From NCBI RefSeq assembly GCF_900114375.1, contig NZ_FOSV01000028.1, positions 1-57,870 on the forward strand: DNA of 57,870 bases, read 5' to 3'. Positions 44,802 to 56,479 of this stretch are shown here, piece after piece. The stretch comes from Methylorubrum salsuginis (GTDB lineage: Bacteria > Pseudomonadota > Alphaproteobacteria > Rhizobiales > Beijerinckiaceae). Position 1 is the stretch's first letter, and each line of letters starts with the position of its first letter. Both the position numbers and the translations under genes were made by a program. Below the pieces are notes generated by a model. That model was not told the DNA's origin and made no database searches. It was given only the letters and a program-made list of their open reading frames with translations.

Positions 44802-45899
44802 TCAATTCCGCACCGGCTTCACCCCGATCGCCATACGAAAAATCGTGGTCGGGAACGCGATTCGGTTCGTGCCGCCGTTCATCGCCTTGCTGCGGTTCAT
44901 CTGCGCGGCGGGAATCCATAAGCCTCCCTCCTCGTCGATCCACATCGCGTCGCCCCACACCAGCCGCGGATCCTGCACCAGCGTGCTCTGGCTGCCGTCC
45001 GGCGCGAACTTGAGGATGCGGAGGTTGTCGGTGTCGGAAGCGTAGATGTTGCCATCGGCATCGATCGCGGTGCCGCCGGTCGAGACGGTGGCGGCGAACA
45101 GCGCCACGTGCTTGCCCCGCTCCGCGTCGCTCACGCTCTTGTCGTCGAGCCACTTCGTCTCGATCCGGTAAAGCGGCCCAGTGCAGGCCTGATAGTAGAA
45201 GAACTTCCCGTCCGGCGAGACTTCGAGCTGGTCGGCGTGGATCGCGATCGGCTGGTCCTTCTCGCTCAGGAGCACCTTGTTCTCGCCGGTGAGCGGGCGC
45301 TGGGACACCGTGGAGGGATGCCCGTCGAGGGCGCGCCGCAGCGACCCGTCGTCGAGGTCGAGCACGATCAGGCCGGGCTGGCCGGCATCGGTGAGATAGA
45401 CCTTGCGGCCGTTGAAGCGGAAATCGTCGATGAAGCTCTTCTGCGTCGTCGCGGCCTCAAGAGGCCACACCTTGCGGACCTTGTTGGCGGACAGATCGAT
45501 CTGCACCAGCTTCGGCCCGCCGGGCAGCGGCGCCCCGCCGAGTTCGGCCGCGCCCTTGTCCACCACCCACAGGTCGCCGTCGGGCCCGATGCGGATCGCG
45601 TTGGCGCCCACGAACGCCTTCGACGCGTCGTCGCCGGTCTTCCAGCTGTTCCAGGCGGTGTCGGGATAGGCCTGCGGCTTTCCGTCGATCCACTCGCCGA
45701 GTTGGATGCCCTTGTCCTTCTGCTGGCGCTGGAACGGCGAGAACAGCCGCCCGTCCTTTGTCCGGGTGATGCCGTTGAAGACGAGGGTTTCGGATTTCAG
45801 GACCGGCGTCAGCTCGGCCGGGGCCTGAGTGTCCGCCTCCTGCGCCTGCGCCACGCCCGCGCCGAGGCACAGCAGGGCCGCCATCGTGATCGCCCGCAT
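44802..45899 (-). CDS. Secreted major royal jelly/SMP-30-like beta-propeller protein
   Basis: A 365-residue exported protein with signal MRAITMAALLCLGAGVAQAQ and repeated propeller blades such as IRIGPDGDLWVVDKGAAELGG, VYLTDAGQPGLIVLDL, HADQLEVSPDGKFFYYQACTGPLYRI and DADGNIYASDTDNLRI. These fit the MRJP/yellow and SMP-30 lactonase-like families. ATG 45899 has GGAGGGAA 6 nt upstream. The enzyme activity, if any, is unknown. It separates DUF2155 from NDUFA12, which are often neighbours. Confidence 0.82.
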   Translation of the reverse strand: MRAITMAALLCLGAGVAQAQEADTQAPAELTPVLKSETLVFNGITRTKDGRLFSPFQRQQKDKGIQLGEWIDGKPQAYPDTAWNSWKTGDDASKAFVGANAIRIGPDGDLWVVDKGAAELGGAPLPGGPKLVQIDLSANKVRKVWPLEAATTQKSFIDDFRFNGRKVYLTDAGQPGLIVLDLDDGSLRRALDGHPSTVSQRPLTGENKVLLSEKDQPIAIHADQLEVSPDGKFFYYQACTGPLYRIETKWLDDKSVSDAERGKHVALFAATVSTGGTAIDADGNIYASDTDNLRILKFAPDGSQSTLVQDPRLVWGDAMWIDEEGGLWIPAAQMNRSKAMNGGTNRIAFPTTIFRMAIGVKPVRN

Positions 45900-45989
45900 C
45901 GAAGTTCCCTCCACCTTGGTCATGGAGGGAAAGGTCGAAGCCCCGGATCGGTTCAGTTCAGGGCCGGCTCCGGGCGATCACGGAATCGC

Positions 45990-46406
45990 TCACTCCCCCG
46001 GCGTCCACGGCACGTAGTCGCCGGTCGCGGCGGGGCGGGCCCCCCAGGAGAGCTGCGAGCCCTTCGGCCGGTAGGCCGCGGCCGTGCCGGTCAGGTTCTC
46101 CTCGTGGGGCTTCTGCCACTCGCGCGGGCGATAATCCTCCTCGCTCGGGGGGACGTCGCCGTTGTGGCACAGCCATGCACGCCAGCCGGGGGGCACGCGG
46201 GAGGCGTCGGCGTAGCCGTTATAGACCACCCAGCGCCGCTCCGGGCCGACCGAGCGGTCGATCAGGGGGCCCAGCGCCTTGTAGTACTTGTTGCCGAGCT
46301 CGTCCGCGCCGACGAACTGCCCGCTGCGCGCGGTGACGAGCGCGAGCGACACCGTCTGCCCGTTCCACCACGTGAAGATGCGCAGCAGCGTGTCCTTGAG
46401 GGCCAT
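45990..46406 (-). CDS. NADH:ubiquinone oxidoreductase subunit NDUFA12 family
   Basis: A 138-residue accessory subunit of respiratory complex I found in alphaproteobacteria and mitochondria. Diagnostic stretches are FTWWNGQTVSLAL, GVDELGN-like GADELGNKYY, RWVVYNGYADASRVPPGW and YRPREWQKPHEENLTGT, ending YVPWTPG. Start ATG 46406. The neighbouring DUF2155 and this gene form a known alphaproteobacterial arrangement. Other nuo genes are elsewhere. Confidence 0.94.
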   Translation of the reverse strand: MALKDTLLRIFTWWNGQTVSLALVTARSGQFVGADELGNKYYKALGPLIDRSVGPERRWVVYNGYADASRVPPGWRAWLCHNGDVPPSEEDYRPREWQKPHEENLTGTAAAYRPKGSQLSWGARPAATGDYVPWTPGE

Positions 46407-46905
46407 GGTTCCTCCCGGCGCGCAGGCCGGCTCGTTCACGGATGCGCGCGTTATGCGGCAGCCCGGACGCGGCGTCCAGCGAGACGGCGCATCTGTCGCA
46501 TTTTCGGCACGCCCGGCCCAGTTCCGAACGCCGGTTAACCATGCCGCCCGGCGAGCCGGCGCCGCTGCCTGTGAATCCAAAATTTTTCGCAGGCGATTCC
46601 GACAGGCCAAAACGGCACTTAGCGGAATGGCCGCGATATCCACAGGATTATGCCGCCAACCACTACATCTAGCGCGGAACACGGGTAGCCGGCACTAGTT
46701 ATTGACGTGAGAGGCAGCCGGGCATTAAGGTTCGGGCATCGCTTCGGACGGGTCGGCGCCGGGTCTCAAACCCTGGCCCGCACATCGATCGATCGGTTTC
46801 GTGGGCTCAGTCACGCGGCCGGAGCGGACATCCTGCTTTCCATCCTGACACGGTGCGGCACCATCCGCTCCGGGCGCTTCCACGCGTCTCATGGGGAAAT
46901 GATTC
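46407..46905. other. Intergenic region upstream of nrdJ
   Basis: A 499-bp divergent intergenic region. Its notable content is the pair of NrdR-box-like sites at 46661-46708. I found no cobalamin riboswitch signature. Confidence 0.55.
46661..46708 (+). promoter_or_regulatory. Tandem NrdR-box-like operator
   Basis: CACTACATCTAGCGCG (46661-46676) and CACTAGTTATTGACGT (46693-46708) both resemble the NrdR box (palindromic ACACtAtATaTaGtGT type). Their starts are 32 bp apart, about three helical turns, as is usual for paired NrdR sites. They lie about 200 bp upstream of nrdJ, with TTGACG of the second site a possible -35 element. Confidence 0.6.
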
Positions 46906-50637
<3,732 letters not shown>

Positions 50638-50847
50638 CGCAGGCCTGCCGGTGAGGACGGTGTAACGGAGAGGGGAGTTTGGGCCCAAAAAGAGGGAAGA
50701 TTGGACCCTCGGCATAGGCAAGTTCAGACCCAGCCCCCTCCAAGGCCGAATTCGAGGGAGCGACACAAAGTCGAAAGGCCACTTCAATGCTTACGGTGAA
50801 GACACCTGGAACTTCACCCTGAGTTTGGCGTGAAATCACGCTCCGGT

Positions 50848-50881
50848 GACCGCTGGCGGTAGATCGATACCGTCAGCGGTC
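50848..50881. repeat. Stem-loop upstream of the defence-like operon
   Basis: GACCGCTGGCGGTA and TACCGTCAGCGGTC pair over 14 bp with one G-U and a 6-nt loop GATCGA. This may be an operator, a terminator for nrdJ or part of a leader RNA. Confidence 0.5.
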
Positions 50882-50944
50882 GGCGAACCCACCAGGCTCT
50901 TCGGCGGGGTCTGCCGTGCCGGGCCCCATCTACTAACCGGTCAT

Positions 50945-50971
50945 CCGAGGACGTCAAAAAGACGTCCTCGG
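50945..50971. terminator. Perfect 11-bp stem-loop with A5 loop
   Basis: CCGAGGACGTC and GACGTCCTCGG pair perfectly. It lies 75 bp before the patatin start. There is no T tract after it, so it may be an mRNA leader structure rather than a terminator. Confidence 0.45.
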
Positions 50972-51045
50972 GCGATGCCTGGAACAAACCGGGTACGGTC
51001 AAGCCTGGCCGACGGGAATGCTTCGTCTCCAAAAGGGATGCGAAC

Positions 51046-52278
51046 ATGGCGTTCACAGACACCCCGCCTCCTCGAAGCGAAGGAGGCGCAGGCCCGCCTC
51101 GGCTCGGCTTAGCCCTTTCCGGCGGCGGCACGCGGGCAGCGGTTTTTCATCTGGGCGTCCTTCGTCGGCTTGCCGCCGAAGAGGCGCTGGAGCGGGTGAC
51201 GCACCTGTCGACCGTATCAGGCGGCAGCTTGGTCACGGCGGTCATCATGGCGCAGGCCGGGATGCAGTGGCCGACGTCGGCCCGGTACGAGCGGGAAATC
51301 TACCCCCGCGTCAGAGAGCTTCTCACAACCGCCGACCTCTTCTCGCTCCGCGCCATCGGTCTAGGTGGGCTTGTCCGGTTCAACCATCGCCTCCTGTCCC
51401 ATCGGGCCAGCGTGCTCGCGGATCTGCTCGAAGAGAGATGGGGCGTGACCGGGAGCCTCGGCGACCTTCCGAACGCGCCGGTCTGGTGGATCAACACGAC
51501 CTGTCTGCACACCGGCAAGAACTGGCGTTTCGCCCGGCGGGAGATGGGCGACTGGAAGTTCGGCCTCCACCACGAACCGCCCTACCGGCTCGCCGAGGCG
51601 GCAGCTGCGTCGGCCGCCGTCCCCTACGCTATCGGTGCCCTGACCCTCGACCTGCCCAAGGAAGGCTGGTTCGTTGCCGACAGACTTAACCATAAGGCGT
51701 CAGCCCGGCGGGAGCGGCCCCCAACGGAACGGGTGCGTCTTTGGGACGGGGGCGCCTACGAGAACCTCGGCCTGGAAGCCCTCTACAAGCCTGGGCAGGC
51801 CCTTCGACATTGCGACTTCCTGATCTGCAGCGACGCGTCGGCCGAGCTGCCTCCGGATAGTCGACCTTCGCTCCTCGGCCTTCTCAGCGGCCGTCTGGCG
51901 AGCCCTCGCCTCTTCGACATCACGAGCGACCAGATCCGGGCGCTTCGCTCCCGCATGTTCTTCCGTGACGTCTTGGACAAGACCGTGCGCGGCACCCTCA
52001 TCAAGATGGGCCGGTCGACGCGGGAGATCGACATCCAGGTCGGGCGCGAGCGCGCGGCCCAGGAGTACGACGCCTTTCAATCGGACGCGGAGGCGCGCCG
52101 CGCGCACCTGCATCCGACCGATCTCACCGCAATGGCGCCGGCCGTCTTCGAGCGGATCGCCCGCCATGGCTTCGAGATGGCGGACACCGTCCTGACCACC
52201 CACTCCCCCGCTGAATTTCCCAACTGCCACGCTTGGCCGGCGGCGCCTGAGCACGAACGGGAGCTCACGGTCGCCTGA
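51046..52278 (+). CDS. Patatin-like phospholipase, putative defence effector
   Basis: A 410-residue patatin-fold hydrolase. The oxyanion loop GLALSGGGTRAA is at residues 21-32 (GGGTR at 26-30). The nucleophile is S58 in STVSGGS, and the catalytic Asp is D234 in LWDGGAYENLG. The fold predicts membrane phospholipid hydrolysis. No transmembrane segment or signal is seen, so it is cytosolic. Patatin effectors (CapV) work in CBASS, where a cyclic nucleotide activates membrane degradation. Here no CD-NTase gene lies nearby. It is followed after 32 nt by the MBL gene with GAGGTAA before its start, so it probably leads a three-gene operon. Confidence 0.88.
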   Translation: MAFTDTPPPRSEGGAGPPRLGLALSGGGTRAAVFHLGVLRRLAAEEALERVTHLSTVSGGSLVTAVIMAQAGMQWPTSARYEREIYPRVRELLTTADLFSLRAIGLGGLVRFNHRLLSHRASVLADLLEERWGVTGSLGDLPNAPVWWINTTCLHTGKNWRFARREMGDWKFGLHHEPPYRLAEAAAASAAVPYAIGALTLDLPKEGWFVADRLNHKASARRERPPTERVRLWDGGAYENLGLEALYKPGQALRHCDFLICSDASAELPPDSRPSLLGLLSGRLASPRLFDITSDQIRALRSRMFFRDVLDKTVRGTLIKMGRSTREIDIQVGRERAAQEYDAFQSDAEARRAHLHPTDLTAMAPAVFERIARHGFEMADTVLTTHSPAEFPNCHAWPAAPEHERELTVA

Positions 52279-52310
52279 CCGCCCACACCCCATCGAATCG
52301 AGGTAATCCC

Positions 52311-53537
52311 ATGACCGCCTACGTCACCTTCTATCCGCTCGGCGACGCCGACAGCGCTCTCATCGACCTGGCCGATAAGCGCAAGGTCCTCGTGGACTTT
52401 GGCAACCAGCGCAACCCAGACAAGGCCGACGACCCCCGCTGCGATCTCGCCGCCGAACTCCGGGCGAACCTGAGAAAGGCAGGGCGCGACAGCTTCGACG
52501 TCGTCTGCTTCACCCACCTCGACGACGACCATTGCTGCCGCACGGGCGAGTTCTTCTGGCTCGACCACGCCAAGGCGTACCAAGGCGAGGGCCGCATCAG
52601 GATTAACGAGCTCTGGGTGCCCGCCTGCGCCCTGACCGAGGAAGGGCTAAAGGGTGACGCCCGCCTCGTGCAGGCGGAGGCCCGGCACCGTCTCCGCGAG
52701 AAGAAGGGCATCCGCATCTTCTCCCGCGCCGAACGGCTCAAGGCTTGGATGGAGCAGGAGGAACTCGATTACGAGACGCGCAAGCACCTGTTCGTCGACG
52801 CCGGCAAGCTCGTGCCCGGCTTCAGCAAGGACGGACCCGAACGCGCCGAGTTCTTCGTGCACAGCCCCTTCGCCTGGCGTCAGGACGAGAACACGGTCGT
52901 CGACCGAAACGGCGACGCCGTCGCGTTCCAGGTCACCTTCAAGGAAGCGACCCACGAAACCTACGCGCTGTTCGGCTCGGACCTCGACCACGACGCGCTG
53001 TCGGACATCGTCAAGATCACCCGCCGCTACGGGAACGCCGACCGCCTCCGCTGGGACTTGATGAAGCTCCCGCACCACTGCTCGTACCTGTCCCTCGGGC
53101 CGGAACGCGGAGAGGACGAGACGGTGGCCGTCGACGAGGTGAAGTGGCTTTTTGAGACCCAGGGCCAGAAGAACTGCACCATTGTCTCCCCGAGCCGGCC
53201 GATCCCCATAGCCGGCACCGACGGTGACAAGGACTCCCAGCCGCCGCATCGGCAGGCAGCCAACCACCATCGCCGGGTAGCCCGCGAGAAGGGTGGCACC
53301 TTCAGGGTCACGATGGAGGAGCCTCGCAAGGATGCTCCGAAGCCCTCCGGTTCGAGGTCAGCCGGTTCGGACTGGCTTTGGCGCTCGCGGCGCCGAGCGT
53401 CGTCGCTACGGCGACGTCGGCACCGGCGCGCCAGGGCTGATGCCGATGGCCTGGATCGACGAATGGGGCTCGGCGCTCGATCCAGCCGAGCTTGCGCACG
53501 AGACCGCACGAGCGGTCGCGTCATACTTGGCCGATGA
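52311..53537 (+). CDS. ComEC-like metallo-beta-lactamase fold protein (3' end uncertain)
   Basis: A metallo-hydrolase with the ComEC/Rec2-type motif HxDxDH in FTHLDDDHCC (H69, D71, D73, H74), D224 in FGSDLDHDAL and a PHH motif in MKLPHHCSYL (H255, H256). A nuclease or phosphodiesterase role is plausible from the class. The frame runs to 53537, but the Arg/Ser-rich end after residue 345 looks out of frame. In another frame from 53342 the sequence reads ALRFEVSRFGLALALA and ends in a TGA overlapping the next start (TGATG). A one-base deletion near 53340 would explain this, making the natural end 53440. Function in this operon is unknown. Confidence 0.82.
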   Translation: MTAYVTFYPLGDADSALIDLADKRKVLVDFGNQRNPDKADDPRCDLAAELRANLRKAGRDSFDVVCFTHLDDDHCCRTGEFFWLDHAKAYQGEGRIRINELWVPACALTEEGLKGDARLVQAEARHRLREKKGIRIFSRAERLKAWMEQEELDYETRKHLFVDAGKLVPGFSKDGPERAEFFVHSPFAWRQDENTVVDRNGDAVAFQVTFKEATHETYALFGSDLDHDALSDIVKITRRYGNADRLRWDLMKLPHHCSYLSLGPERGEDETVAVDEVKWLFETQGQKNCTIVSPSRPIPIAGTDGDKDSQPPHRQAANHHRRVAREKGGTFRVTMEEPRKDAPKPSGSRSAGSDWLWRSRRRASSLRRRRHRRARADADGLDRRMGLGARSSRACARDRTSGRVILGR

Positions 53538-55725
53538 GGCGGCCGACATTGCGAACGTGGGAAACGCCTATCGCAATGCCCACGGGGCCGAGATCCTGCT
53601 CGTTGAGCTGAGGACCGACGTTCCCCAGCATCCGGTGGTGCCGATCCTGCCCGTAGAGCCGCTCGGCATCGCCTTCGGCGAGGCGGGCAGCATGCCGCTC
53701 GTGATGGCGCTTCGCGAGGATTTCCCGGACACCGAGCACCAGCAACTCGTTCCGGAAGGATGCCCTGCCGCTATCTGCGTCGATGACCGACCCTGGGACG
53801 AAGCGCAGCTCACCTGGACACCGGCCGAGCTTCTCCAGCGTATCGTCGCCTGGTTTCATCGTGCCGCTCGCGGTGAGTTGCATGACCCCAACCAACCCCT
53901 CGACCCATTCTTCGGGGTGAGCCCGTTCAGCTTCGTCTTCCCGCGCGCCGTCCTCGGCGAGGGAGGCAGTAGCGTGGAACTCGCCGCCTTCGGTGTGGAG
54001 GCCGGCAAGCAGATGATCGTCCAAGCGGTCGCGCTCTCGACGACCGAAAGCAGCGAGGTCCGCGGTCGGCGCATCCTACCCCTCGCCTACCGGGTACCTC
54101 CCGAGCGCATGAGGCGCATGAGGAAAGCCCCTTCCGACCTTGCCTCGCTCGCGGGCTTCCTTAAGGAACGAGACATCGAACTGATCGATGATCTCCGCCA
54201 ACGCATCCTCGGCTGGTCTGGCGCATCCGCGACGGATGGAAAGCGGCTCGGTTCCCTGTTGGCGATCATCGTCGACATGCCGGTGGTCGGGCCCGACGGA
54301 GGCGGGTCTGGCGCAGCCGACGTTCGGATGTTTCTTACGGAGCGACCCGTCGGAGACATCGGGGTGGCCCTGGGCGTTCTCCTGCCCGGAGCCAGCGACG
54401 AGGTCGCCTCGCGCTATGCTCCGGCCATCGTCAAGCAGCCCGTCGACGAGCCGGCGCTACGCGCCATCAGGATCGAACTCGCGCAAGTCCACGTCGCCTT
54501 CGACCCGGACCGGGCCGCCGAGCTCGCCGGGTTTCGACGTGATCCCCGCCAAGCGGTCTTGGTCGGCGCAGGAGCGATAGGCTCACACCTCGCCGAGAGC
54601 CTCGTGCGGGAGGGACGCTTCGTCTGGGACATCGTCGATGACGACCACCTGCTCCCGCATAACCTTGCCCGACATACGCTCAGCTACCCGGACGTCGGCC
54701 GGTTGAAGGCCAGCGCGCTCAAGGACCGGCTCAACGGCATCTTCGCGCCCACCACTCCACCGGTGGTCCGGACCGTGCTGGCCTGCAACGTCCTGCGTCC
54801 GGGCGAGCACGCCGAGGCGCTTCGGAGCCTGCTCGCGGAAGCCGCGGTCATCTTGGATGCCTCGGCATCGGTCGCGGCCGCCCGCCATCTCTCGGACCTA
54901 GGCGGCGCGGCGCGTCGGGCGAGCGCATTCTTCAATCCCTCGGGGGAGTCTGTCGTGGTGCTCGTCGAGGCCGAGGACCGGTCCGTTAGCCTACGAGACC
55001 TGGAGGCGCAGTATTACGGAGCCGTGCTGCGACTGCCAGCTCTGGAACGGCACCTCAGCGCCGTCGGCGAGCGCTTCGCCTACACCGGGGCGTGCCGGGC
55101 GGTGACGAACCGTATCCCGGAGAGCCGCGCCGCCTTGCTGTCCGCGCTGGCAGCGCAGGGGCTTGGGCGCGCCCTGGACAGCCCGGAGCCCGCAATCCTC
55201 CTGTGGTTGCTCGGCCCTGACGGTGAGGTCGAGTTCACGCGTCCCACGGTCGCCCCGGTCGAGCAAATCCGTCGCGGCGATTGGAACATAACGCTCGACG
55301 CCGACCTAAAGGATAATCTTATCACGCGGCGCGCAGCTCGGCTTCCAGAGGAGACGGGGGGCGCGCTCCTCGGCACGGTGGACGCTCGCGCACGTCGTAT
55401 TCACCTCGTCGAGGCGCTGGCGCCGCCATCGGACAGCGTCGGCTCGGTCTCGGGTTTCGAGCGCGGCATCGCCGGGCTGACCGAGGTCGTGACCGCCAGG
55501 ATGGCACGGGTCATGGACCAAGTCCGCTACGTTGGGGAATGGCACTCGCATCCGCCGCAGGCTTCCACGACTCCGAGCTCAACGGATCTCCGGCAGCTCG
55601 GCCGGTCGGCGGGCGTGCTATCGGCGGAGGGCTTCCCAGCCCTGTCTCTCATCGTCGGAGAGCGAGACGTCAACGTCCTGCTCAAGGAGGGGCGGCCGCG
55701 GTCCCAAGATCGTACTGGGCGGTGA
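53440..55725 (+). CDS. E2-like / E1(ThiF)-like / JAB-JAMM triple-fusion protein
   Basis: A 761-residue protein (start ATG 53440, overlapping the preceding stop as TGATG). The domains by residue are: E2-like about 1-160 with candidate cysteine C113 in AICVDDRPW; linker 160-365; E1/ThiF adenylation domain 366-600 with GAGAIGS (376-382), acidic D400-D402, HNLARH (N408, R411), K423, D473 and a candidate catalytic cysteine C552 in TGACRAVTNRIP; and C-terminal JAMM protease with E638, WHSHP (H702, H704) and SSTD (S713, D716). This combines in one chain what CBASS type II splits into Cap2 (E2-E1) and Cap3 (JAB). Prokaryotic E1/E2/JAB systems conjugate proteins in antiviral defence. No ubiquitin-like protein gene was found. 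Confidence 0.85.
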   Translation: MPMAWIDEWGSALDPAELAHETARAVASYLADEAADIANVGNAYRNAHGAEILLVELRTDVPQHPVVPILPVEPLGIAFGEAGSMPLVMALREDFPDTEHQQLVPEGCPAAICVDDRPWDEAQLTWTPAELLQRIVAWFHRAARGELHDPNQPLDPFFGVSPFSFVFPRAVLGEGGSSVELAAFGVEAGKQMIVQAVALSTTESSEVRGRRILPLAYRVPPERMRRMRKAPSDLASLAGFLKERDIELIDDLRQRILGWSGASATDGKRLGSLLAIIVDMPVVGPDGGGSGAADVRMFLTERPVGDIGVALGVLLPGASDEVASRYAPAIVKQPVDEPALRAIRIELAQVHVAFDPDRAAELAGFRRDPRQAVLVGAGAIGSHLAESLVREGRFVWDIVDDDHLLPHNLARHTLSYPDVGRLKASALKDRLNGIFAPTTPPVVRTVLACNVLRPGEHAEALRSLLAEAAVILDASASVAAARHLSDLGGAARRASAFFNPSGESVVVLVEAEDRSVSLRDLEAQYYGAVLRLPALERHLSAVGERFAYTGACRAVTNRIPESRAALLSALAAQGLGRALDSPEPAILLWLLGPDGEVEFTRPTVAPVEQIRRGDWNITLDADLKDNLITRRAARLPEETGGALLGTVDARARRIHLVEALAPPSDSVGSVSGFERGIAGLTEVVTARMARVMDQVRYVGEWHSHPPQASTTPSSTDLRQLGRSAGVLSAEGFPALSLIVGERDVNVLLKEGRPRSQDRTGR

Positions 55726-55840
55726 CCGCGGAGGCGGCCGAGGCATCGAACCTAGGTACGAGCCGGACCCGAACGACGAAGCGCTCCTGCGCTTGCCCGG
55801 CCCGGGGGCGCTCACGCCAAAGGGCAGTCCAAAGCACACT

Positions 55841-56479
55841 CTATGCCTGCGGAACACTTTTGACGTATACAGTAAATGCCGCTAGTGCCATATCCAACTC
55901 AAGTGGGGAGGCATGGGGATCCATAAACTTGCCAACTATGTTGTCGGCGTGGGAGTTGATCGGGAGAACCTTTTCACCGACCTTGAGCAAACCAAAGCGG
56001 TGGAGGTTGCACATTTGAGTCAGTTTAATTCCTTTATCGGTGAGCGGCCTGACGACTTCGCCGTACCAACGAATATGATCTTCATATTCATCGAAATGCG
56101 GATGAACAATCAAGTAATGCTGCGACTGATCGGGAAATGAAACGCGCTGCGGATTGACCCTCACCTCATCTTCACCTTTGGCAATATTGCAGTCCTTGCA
56201 TGCCGCAGCCAAATTTCTTGGCTCAAATAAAAACTTCACAGCTTTGCTGCGCGGTATAATATGCTCACCGTCCCAAACGGCATTATTGCCAGTTGGGTAT
56301 TCACGCTTACAGTAACAGCACTTCCTGTTCTGCGCGAAAATATAATGGTCTTTTGCCTGCTTTCTGACTGATGTTACAGCATCGTCTCCCCAATATGCCG
56401 GTTTCATGTCAGCAGGATCGAGACAAGTAAATGCATCAACCAAGGCTTGGTTGGCCTGGGAATACCTGACGGGTTCCAT
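55841..56479 (-). CDS. HNH endonuclease (PtuB-like)
   Basis: A 212-residue protein with a zinc-finger-like CCYCKREY, the HNH core GEHIIPRSKAVKFLFEPRNLAAACKDCN (H, N and paired Cys) and a C-terminal helical part. HNH proteins coupled to an SMC/ABC-type ATPase are the second component of Septu (PtuA-PtuB) defence. ATG 56479 overlaps the ATPase stop (TGATG), so translation is coupled. Base composition is much more A+T-rich than the chromosome, in line with transfer. The Septu assignment is inference from architecture. Confidence 0.8.
   Translation of the reverse strand: MEPVRYSQANQALVDAFTCLDPADMKPAYWGDDAVTSVRKQAKDHYIFAQNRKCCYCKREYPTGNNAVWDGEHIIPRSKAVKFLFEPRNLAAACKDCNIAKGEDEVRVNPQRVSFPDQSQHYLIVHPHFDEYEDHIRWYGEVVRPLTDKGIKLTQMCNLHRFGLLKVGEKVLPINSHADNIVGKFMDPHASPLELDMALAAFTVYVKSVPQA

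Larger units (their letters stand above)
50638..51045. other. Intergenic region with two strong hairpins
   Basis: A 408-bp region between nrdJ and the defence-like operon. It holds a 14-bp stem with one G-U pair (50848-50881) and a perfect 11-bp stem with an A5 loop (50945-50971). No coding gene is supported. It probably carries the operon's promoter. Confidence 0.5.

Noticed and set aside
46407..46905. Adenosylcobalamin riboswitch upstream of nrdJ
   Set aside because: No B12-box-like sequence or leader structure was seen, and the NrdR-like sites offer a better explanation.
50638..51045. CD-NTase or short ubiquitin-like gene hidden before the patatin gene
   Set aside because: No frame has a start with a plausible product, and none contains a nucleotidyltransferase GS/DxD motif or a C-terminal Gly tail.
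55690..55885. Possible continuation of the JAB protein or a small gene after 55725
   Set aside because: Two alternative frames after the stop look moderately coding (GGGRGIEPRYEPDPNDE and AAAVPRSYWAV), but neither has a start, a family match or better codon use than the other.
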